A stretch of 5,923 nucleotides of DNA from an uncultured Oscillospiraceae bacterium (GTDB taxonomy: Bacteria > Bacillota > Clostridia > Oscillospirales > Oscillospiraceae): assembly GCA_934573945.1 (NCBI GenBank), contig CAKTMQ010000098.1, positions 1 through 5,923 on the forward strand, read 5' to 3'. Of this stretch, positions 1-3,707 are shown piece after piece. The position numbers and the translations under genes are program-made. Every line of letters begins with the position of its first letter. The first letter of the stretch is position 1. A model generated the notes under the pieces. That model had not been told where the DNA came from. It saw only the letters and a list, made by a program, of their open reading frames with translations, and made no database searches.

Positions 1-43
1 GTCAAGGGGCTTGACGTAGTATGGGCGCATTTCTGTCCGTCAA
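1..43. promoter_or_regulatory. Inverted repeats upstream of htpG, possible regulatory site
   Basis: GTCAAG (1-6) and CTTGAC (10-15) form a perfect 6-bp inverted repeat around GGG. TTGACG (11-16) is also inversely repeated as CGTCAA (38-43). A weak -10-like TAGTAT lies at 17-22, but any matching -35 would fall outside the window. No CIRCE element (TTAGCACTC-N9-GAGTGCTAA) and no paired CtsR heptamers are visible, although CGTCAAA at 38-44 resembles one CtsR half-site. The repeat may be a heat-shock operator or the end of an upstream terminator. The window edge prevents a decision. Confidence 0.2.
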
Positions 44-82
44 AACCGTGTCTGCCCTTGTCAATCGATGGTATCCACATGG

Positions 83-90
83 AAAGGAAG
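83..90 (+). promoter_or_regulatory. htpG ribosome binding site
   Basis: AAAGGAAG lies 7 nt before the ATG at 98. This decides the start: the in-frame ATG at 68 has no purine-rich site at a suitable distance and would add ten residues that HtpG proteins do not normally carry. Confidence 0.75.
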
Positions 91-97
91 AAATGCG

Positions 98-1990
98 ATG
101 AGGAAAAAGCAATTTAAGGCAGAATCCAAACGTCTGCTGGATTTGATGATCAATTCCATCTATACACATAAGGAGATCTTTCTGCGCGAGATCTTCTCTA
201 ACGCCTCTGACGCCATCGACAAGCTGTGCTATCTCAGCCTGACGGACGACAAAGTGGGCATGAACCGGGATGATTTCCGCATTACCATTACGGTGGATCG
301 GGAGAACCGGCTCCTCACCGTCAGCGACAACGGCATCGGTATGGATCAGGAGGATCTGGAGAACAACCTGGGTGTGATCGCCAACAGTGGCAGTTTTCAC
401 TTCAAAGGGGAGCTGGCGGAACAGGAGACGCAGGAGGCGACTGACATCATCGGTCAGTTCGGTGTGGGCTTTTACTCCGCCTTCATGGTAGCCGATGAGA
501 TCACTGTGGTGACGAAGAAGTACGGCGCTGATCAGGCTTACCGCTGGCAGTCCTCCGGCGTGGACGGTTATACGGTGGAACCCTGTGAAAAGGACACGGT
601 GGGCACGGATGTGATCATGCACATCAAGCCGGATACCGAGGAGGAACAGGACGAGTACAGCCAGTACCTGCGGGAGTATGTGCTGTACCGTTTGGTCAAG
701 AAGTACAGCGACTATATCCGTTTTCCCATCCGGATGAAGATGCCCCGCTCCAAGCTGAAGGAGGGCTGCACCGCCGACAAGCCGGAGTATGAGGAGACGT
801 ATGAGTGGGAGACTTTGAACTCCATGGTGCCCTTGTGGCAGCGGAAGAAGAGCGAGGTCACCCGGGAGGAATATGACAAGTTCTATGAGGAGCGGTTCGG
901 CGAGATGGCGCCGCCCCAGTCGGTGCTGACGGTCTCGGCGGAGGGTGCTGTGACTTATCGGGCGTTGCTGTTTATCCCCTCCCGGATGCCCAATATGTAC
1001 TTTACGGAGGACTTCAAGCCCGGCCTGCAGCTGTACAGCTCCGGTGTGATGATTATGGATCACTGCGCCGATCTGCTGCCGCCTTACTTCAATTTCGTCC
1101 GCGGTGTGGTGGATTCTCCCGACCTGAGCCTGAACATCTCCCGGGAACTGCTGCAGCACGACCGGCAGCTGAAGGTCATCGCCGCCAATCTGGAGAAGAA
1201 GATCAAGGCGGAGCTGCTGCGGATGCTCAAGGAGGAGCGGGAGAACTACGAGACGCTTTACCGCAGCTATGGCCGTCAGCTGAAGCTGTGTGCGCTGGAT
1301 AATTACGGCATCAACAAGGAAAAGGTGCAGGATCTGCTGCTGTTCTACTCCTCCAAGGAGCAGAAGCTGGTTACATTGGACGAATACGTGGAGCGGATGC
1401 CGGAGAGCCAGAAGTTCATTTACTATGCCACCGGCGAGAGCGTCAGCGCCATCGATCACCTGCCCCAGACGGAGCTGGTGAAGGAGCATGACTACGAAAT
1501 GCTGTACTTCACCGACAACACCGACAGCTTTATCCCTGATGTGTTCGGCAAGTACCGGGACAAACCTTTCCGCAGTGTGGTGGACGGCGAACTGGAACTG
1601 GACGATGCACCGAAGAATGCGGAGTCGGAGCAGTATCAGGATGACTTTGCCTTTATCAAGGAGACACTGGGTGATGAGGTGACGGAGGTAAAAGCCAGCA
1701 CCAAACTCAAGACCCATCCCGTGTGTCTGTCCAGCGGTGAGGGGATCACCTTCGAGATGGAGAAGTACTTCACTGCCGTGCAGCCGGACATGAACATGAA
1801 GGCCAAGCGGATCCTGGAGATCAATGTGGATCATCCCGCGTTCATCACGTTCCGGACGGCGCGTATCACCGACCCGGAGAAGGCGAAGAAGTATGCCCGG
1901 ATCCTCTATAATCAGGCGTGCCTGATCGCGGGACTGTCCATTGACGATCCCAGCGCCTACACCGATCTGCTGTGCAGCCTGTGGCAGTAA
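98..1990 (+). CDS. htpG: Molecular chaperone HtpG (bacterial Hsp90), complete
   Basis: This is the cytoplasmic Hsp90 homologue, a homodimeric ATP-dependent chaperone that remodels client proteins, usually together with the DnaK system. The 630 residues match the family's usual length. The N-terminal GHKL ATPase shows KQFKAESKRLLDLMINSIY at the start, the catalytic Glu31 and Mg-binding Asn35 in EIFSNASDA, the nucleotide-binding DNGIGM (77-82), the lid with NLGVIANSGS (90-99), and GQFGVGFYSAFMVAD (119-133). The middle domain begins near NSMVPLW (241-247) and carries the catalytic loop LNISRELLQ (345-353), whose Arg349 and Gln353 correspond to yeast Arg380 and Gln384. The C-terminal third is the dimerisation domain. 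There is no charged linker and no MEEVD tail, as expected for a bacterial member. The gene appears monocistronic, with its own terminator 17 nt after the stop. Its promoter was not identified. The family call is close to certain. Confidence 0.98.
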   Translation: MRKKQFKAESKRLLDLMINSIYTHKEIFLREIFSNASDAIDKLCYLSLTDDKVGMNRDDFRITITVDRENRLLTVSDNGIGMDQEDLENNLGVIANSGSFHFKGELAEQETQEATDIIGQFGVGFYSAFMVADEITVVTKKYGADQAYRWQSSGVDGYTVEPCEKDTVGTDVIMHIKPDTEEEQDEYSQYLREYVLYRLVKKYSDYIRFPIRMKMPRSKLKEGCTADKPEYEETYEWETLNSMVPLWQRKKSEVTREEYDKFYEERFGEMAPPQSVLTVSAEGAVTYRALLFIPSRMPNMYFTEDFKPGLQLYSSGVMIMDHCADLLPPYFNFVRGVVDSPDLSLNISRELLQHDRQLKVIAANLEKKIKAELLRMLKEERENYETLYRSYGRQLKLCALDNYGINKEKVQDLLLFYSSKEQKLVTLDEYVERMPESQKFIYYATGESVSAIDHLPQTELVKEHDYEMLYFTDNTDSFIPDVFGKYRDKPFRSVVDGELELDDAPKNAESEQYQDDFAFIKETLGDEVTEVKASTKLKTHPVCLSSGEGITFEMEKYFTAVQPDMNMKAKRILEINVDHPAFITFRTARITDPEKAKKYARILYNQACLIAGLSIDDPSAYTDLLCSLWQ

Positions 1991-2006
1991 AAGATCATAT
2001 TAAGCG

Positions 2007-2043
2007 AAAAGACCGAGCGCGGCTTTGCCGCGCTCGGTCTTTT
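2007..2043. terminator. Strong intrinsic terminator after htpG, symmetrical
   Basis: A perfect 17-bp stem (2007-2023 with 2027-2043) closes a TTT loop. It has a GC-rich core, four A at its base on the left and four T on the right, so it can end transcription in both directions. It starts 17 nt after the htpG stop codon. Its inner core is CGGCTTTGCCG. Confidence 0.95.
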
Positions 2044-2050
2044 ACGTCTT

Positions 2051-2096
2051 GGCTACAAAAGGCAACCCCCGGCTTTGCCGGGGGTAAAAAATAGCC
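2051..2096. other. Compound hairpin, second after htpG
   Basis: An inner perfect 9-bp stem ACCCCCGGC/GCCGGGGGT (2065-2073 with 2077-2085) has a TTT loop, and an outer pairing GGCTA/TAGCC (2051-2055 with 2092-2096) encloses it. It is followed by TAAAAAATAG rather than a T run, so it is not a classical terminator on the plus strand. On the minus strand only a weak T run (CCTTTTG) follows. The loop core CGGCTTTGCCG is identical to that of the htpG terminator 50 bp upstream. Confidence 0.7.
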
Positions 2097-2113
2097 TATG
2101 GCGAGAGGAAAAG

Positions 2114-2142
2114 TAGACAAGAAAAAGTCGCCAAGTTAGAGT
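2114..2142 (+). promoter_or_regulatory. Candidate promoter for the small ORF
   Basis: TAGACA (2114-2119, 5 of 6 to the sigma-A -35) is separated by exactly 17 bp from TAGAGT (2137-2142, 4 of 6 to the -10). Transcription would start near 2149, about 43 nt before the ATG at 2192. A promoter here would be expected if the small ORF is expressed, because the htpG terminator separates it from upstream transcription. The -10 is mediocre and the surrounding DNA is A-rich, so a chance match is possible. Confidence 0.35.
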
Positions 2143-2174
2143 AAGTGAAAAGTTTGCCGACCAACACTTACAAA

Positions 2175-2183
2175 AAGGAGGAG
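2175..2183 (+). promoter_or_regulatory. Strong ribosome binding site before the small ORF
   Basis: AAGGAGGAG is close to a perfect complement of the 16S rRNA tail. GGAGG ends 10 nt before the ATG at 2192. It is the best reason to take the following 36-codon frame seriously. Confidence 0.7.
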
Positions 2184-2191
2184 ACTGATTC

Positions 2192-2302
2192 ATGAAAAGC
2201 AATAGAACCACCGACAAGCAAGAGGCTTCCGGTAATGGTGATAGACCGTTTGCGGGCGGTAGGGCAGAGGAGGCAAGCGAAGAAAAAATCAGTGCCCCTT
2301 GA
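2192..2302 (+). CDS. Small hydrophilic protein of unknown function, 36 residues, possible truncated N-terminus
   Basis: This ATG-to-TGA frame has a strong ribosome binding site. The product starts MKSNRTTDKQEASGNG and continues as a charged, Gly- and Glu-rich peptide ending in EEKISAP. It has no hydrophobic segment, no cysteine and no domain I can name. Its codons (AAT, AGA, GGT) are less GC-biased than those of htpG or addB. The stop codon lies in a CCCC-TTGA-GGGG stem-loop, and a terminator-like structure follows. It may be a genuine small protein, a leader peptide coupled to the downstream RNA structures, or the start of a longer protein whose remainder was deleted. The polar, low-complexity start is reminiscent, from memory only, of N-termini of mobile-element proteins such as group II intron reverse transcriptases, but no intron domain V or 5' end is visible. 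Function unknown. Confidence 0.45.
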   Translation: MKSNRTTDKQEASGNGDRPFAGGRAEEASEEKISAP

Positions 2303-2344
2303 GGGGTTTGCCGGTAATAGGCCCTTATAGGGCCTGGTCAAACC
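2295..2344 (+). other. Nested hairpins at the end of the small ORF
   Basis: CCCC (2295-2298) and GGGG (2303-2306) form a short stem around TTGA, which contains the ORF's stop codon (2300-2302). Overlapping it is a longer structure. GGTTTGCC (2305-2312) pairs with GG-T-CAAACC (2336-2344, one bulged T), and inside it AGGCCCT/AGGGCCT (2319-2325 with 2329-2335) forms a perfect 7-bp stem with a TAT loop. The CAAACC strand is also needed by the next hairpin, so the two structures compete. Confidence 0.6.
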
Positions 2345-2381
2345 TCCGGCTTAGCCGGAGGTGCTTAGCCGGAGGTTTTGA
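2338..2381. terminator. Terminator-like hairpin between the small ORF and the convergent gene
   Basis: AAACCTCCGGC (2340-2350) can pair in two ways. A compact 9-bp stem with a TTA loop forms using 2342-2350 and 2354-2362. A longer 11-bp stem uses 2340-2350 and 2368-2378. On the plus strand the far copy is followed by a T-rich run (TTTTGATTTATT), so it could end the small-ORF transcript. It also lies 12 nt beyond the stop of the minus-strand gene and may serve that gene, although the T run is weaker in that direction. Confidence 0.7.
2349..2376. repeat. 14-bp tandem duplication inside the terminator
   Basis: GCTTAGCCGGAGGT occurs twice back to back (2349-2362 and 2363-2376) with no mismatch. 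The duplication adds a second 3' arm to the hairpin and creates the two alternative stems. It looks like a recent slippage or duplication event. Confidence 0.9.
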
Positions 2382-2392
2382 TTTATTCGCAG

Positions 2393-3532
2393 TCAATCTG
2401 CCTTTGTGTGGCTATAGATGTAGACGAGTCCCGCGTCGGCTTCCGTCTGCCCCAGCCGCAGCTCCACGCTGTACAGACCGTCATAGCCCTGGTATTCCAC
2501 CGAGAGACAGCCCTCGCCCTGATTGCTCCCCTGCAGGAAGGTGACGCTCATGGCGTTGGTGTCGCCGTGGCAAAGATAGTAGCAGTCGTTATCTTTCCGA
2601 TAGAGGAATTGCTCGAGCCCCACCTGATGGGTCTCGGTCAGAGACAGGCCGAACACCTGCTCCAGGGCCTGATCCATCTCCTGCGGTGTGATGACCAGTA
2701 CGTCGGTGCCGGGGTAGTCCAACAGCTGCTGTACGTAGTCGTACTCCTCCTGGGTGACCTGCCGCTGGCCGCCGTTGTAGAACATCTGATAGAGATCCAC
2801 GTCCCGCGGGTCGTCATAGAGACTGGTCAGCGCCTGTGTGTACCAACTTCCGGCGGAGAAAAGCTCATTGAGCTGTACCAGACGCTCTCCGTCAAGGGGC
2901 ATTCCGTCATCCGGCGGCGTTTGCGCTGTGTCGGCAGCGGGGAAGCAGCCCCACACTACATAGTAATAGCCATCCAGACCGTTGAGCAGGGATGGATCGT
3001 CGGTGATGGCGGAGAGAGACGCCGAATCAAAGCACAGGGGCTCCTCCTGCTGGTAGGAATAGGCGCAGAAAGCCAGACAATACCGCTTGCCTGCCGTGAC
3101 GTGCCGCACGGTCTCACCCGGCATCAGCCCCCACCCGGTCGGCTGGCCGTGAAAGCTGTCGTCCAGTGCGGAGAGGAGTCCCAGCGGCCGTATAGTCGTC
3201 TCGCCGGCCTGTACGTCACTTGCCGCCGGGGAGATCGCTGCAGCGTCGATGGTCAGGGTCAGCGGCGGGTCGCCGATGTTCAGCGGAAAAGTCTTTTGCA
3301 GCGCGCCGTCATGGTATTGCTCCACATACAGCTGCGGTGCGGTGGTCTGCGTTCCGGCCTCGATGGCATAGCGCAGCACGGAGCCCTCCAGTCCCAGATA
3401 CCGGAAGGAGCCGCTGCTGCCGGTAAAGAGCACGGCGGCGGTGAGTGATACCGATGCGATGAGCAGGAAAGCGACGGCAGCCAGAATTTTTGAATGGGTG
3501 ACCGGCGGGGATGACGAAGATCGATGGCTCAT
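2393..3532 (-). CDS. Membrane-anchored extracytoplasmic protein of unknown function
   Basis: The product has 379 residues. I chose the ATG at 3532 rather than the upstream in-frame ATG at 3598 because GGAGGT lies 6 nt before it, a good promoter lies above it, and the extra 22 residues would come from the promoter region. A short basic N-terminus is followed by one hydrophobic segment (about 16-36, ILAAVAFLLIASVSLTAAVLF) with no lipobox, so it is probably an uncleaved anchor with the rest outside. Two parts are visible: an N-terminal region (about 43-200) with beta-like motifs such as LYVEQYHDG (68-76), and a C-terminal region (about 213-379) with LNELFSAGSWY (221-231), DPRDVDLYQMFYNG (241-254), VFGLSLTET (293-301) and YYLCHGDTN (318-326). 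The C-terminal motifs recall, from memory, recurrent unannotated proteins of gut Clostridia. There are seven Cys (152, 156, 167, 196, 317, 321, 342). No enzyme active site is recognised. It converges on htpG and diverges from addB. Confidence 0.88.
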   Translation of the reverse strand: MSHRSSSSPPVTHSKILAAVAFLLIASVSLTAAVLFTGSSGSFRYLGLEGSVLRYAIEAGTQTTAPQLYVEQYHDGALQKTFPLNIGDPPLTLTIDAAAISPAASDVQAGETTIRPLGLLSALDDSFHGQPTGWGLMPGETVRHVTAGKRYCLAFCAYSYQQEEPLCFDSASLSAITDDPSLLNGLDGYYYVVWGCFPAADTAQTPPDDGMPLDGERLVQLNELFSAGSWYTQALTSLYDDPRDVDLYQMFYNGGQRQVTQEEYDYVQQLLDYPGTDVLVITPQEMDQALEQVFGLSLTETHQVGLEQFLYRKDNDCYYLCHGDTNAMSVTFLQGSNQGEGCLSVEYQGYDGLYSVELRLGQTEADAGLVYIYSHTKAD

Positions 3533-3538
3533 TTCTCT

Positions 3539-3546
3539 ACCTCCAC
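3539..3546 (-). promoter_or_regulatory. Ribosome binding site of the anchored-protein gene
   Basis: On the minus strand GTGGAGGT lies 6 nt before the ATG at 3532. It selects this start over the upstream in-frame ATG at 3598, which has no comparable site. Confidence 0.85.
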
Positions 3547-3588
3547 TTGCAGTAAAATGGTGCAGGGCTGTGTGCGTTGCGTAAGCAT

Positions 3589-3617
3589 ATCGTAGCATGG
3601 GCTGTTTACAGCGTCAA
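3589..3617 (-). promoter_or_regulatory. Sigma-A-type promoter of the anchored-protein gene
   Basis: On the minus strand TTGACG (3617-3612, 5 of 6) and TACGAT (3594-3589, 4 of 6) are separated by exactly 17 bp, with a TGC extended -10 directly before TACGAT. The predicted start near 3582 gives a leader of about 50 nt. Confidence 0.7.
3601..3612. promoter_or_regulatory. Palindrome in the promoter spacer, possible operator
   Basis: GCTGTTTACAGC is a perfect inverted repeat of 5-bp arms around TT. It lies between the -35 and -10 of the minus-strand promoter, where a bound repressor would block polymerase. It is short, so chance is possible, and no known regulator is assigned to it. Confidence 0.35.
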
Positions 3618-3638
3618 CAGGAAAATTTGCCGCCGCAC

Positions 3639-3667
3639 TTTCCAAGGGGGCGAAAGTACGGTATAAT
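3639..3667 (+). promoter_or_regulatory. Sigma-A-type promoter of addB
   Basis: A perfect -10 TATAAT (3662-3667) has a TTTCCA -35 (3639-3644, 4 of 6) at exactly 17 bp. Transcription would start near 3674, giving a leader of about 34 nt. It is back to back with the minus-strand promoter, the two -35 elements being 21 bp apart. Confidence 0.7.
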
Positions 3668-3690
3668 ACAAAATTAAGAGTATTACTTCC

Positions 3691-3698
3691 AAGGAGGA
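3691..3698 (+). promoter_or_regulatory. addB ribosome binding site
   Basis: AAGGAGGA has its GGAGG core 10 nt before the ATG at 3708. It supports that start, which also places the Walker A motif at the usual position close to the N-terminus. Confidence 0.85.
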
Positions 3699-3707
3699 CA
3701 GGCACTC

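Larger units (their letters stand above)
2044..2191. other. A-rich intergenic stretch with three consecutive hairpins
   Basis: This stretch has no recognised gene. It holds a compound hairpin at 2051-2096, a 6-bp inverted repeat TGGCGA/TCGCCA (2099-2104 with 2128-2133), and a 7-bp inverted repeat GTAAGTG/CACTTAC (2141-2147 with 2165-2171). The last one sits immediately before the ribosome binding site of the small ORF at 2192. GC is about 42% over 2101-2220, against about 65% in a sample of addB (3961-4020). A 13-codon ATG-to-TAG frame (2098-2139, MARGKVDKKKSPS) is present but has no ribosome binding site. The region may be a structured leader RNA or a mobile-element remnant; neither is proven. 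Confidence 0.5.

Noticed and set aside
1..97. CIRCE or CtsR heat-shock operator upstream of htpG
   Set aside because: No TTAGCACTC/GAGTGCTAA repeat is present, and only a single CtsR-like heptamer without its properly spaced partner.
68..97. Earlier htpG start at ATG 68
   Set aside because: It would add ten residues not typical of HtpG and lacks a ribosome binding site, whereas ATG 98 has AAAGGAAG at 7 nt and gives the usual N-terminus.
2..1834. 610-codon open frame on the minus strand opposite htpG
   Set aside because: It is a shadow of htpG: the product is rich in His, Leu, Val and Gln, has no recognisable domain and no ribosome binding site, while the plus-strand frame matches every HtpG motif.
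2098..2139. 13-codon ATG-to-TAG frame, MARGKVDKKKSPS, as a leader peptide
   Set aside because: No ribosome binding site precedes it, and it overlaps the candidate promoter; length alone is not significant.
2044..2392. Group II intron inserted behind the htpG terminator
   Set aside because: Class C introns do target such sites, but no GUGCG-type 5' end and no domain V stem (AGC...GUU) could be found, and the ORF is far too short for a reverse transcriptase. Only a remnant could be argued.
2299..2544. 81-codon TTG-start frame running from the small ORF's stop into the anchored-protein gene
   Set aside because: It spans the terminator hairpins, lacks a ribosome binding site, and its product is Arg/Pro/Ala-rich antisense noise.
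2378..3448. 356-codon open frame on the plus strand opposite the anchored-protein gene
   Set aside because: It begins at a TTG inside the terminator hairpin's tail and has antisense-type composition. The minus-strand frame has a promoter, ribosome binding site, N-terminal anchor and plausible protein composition.
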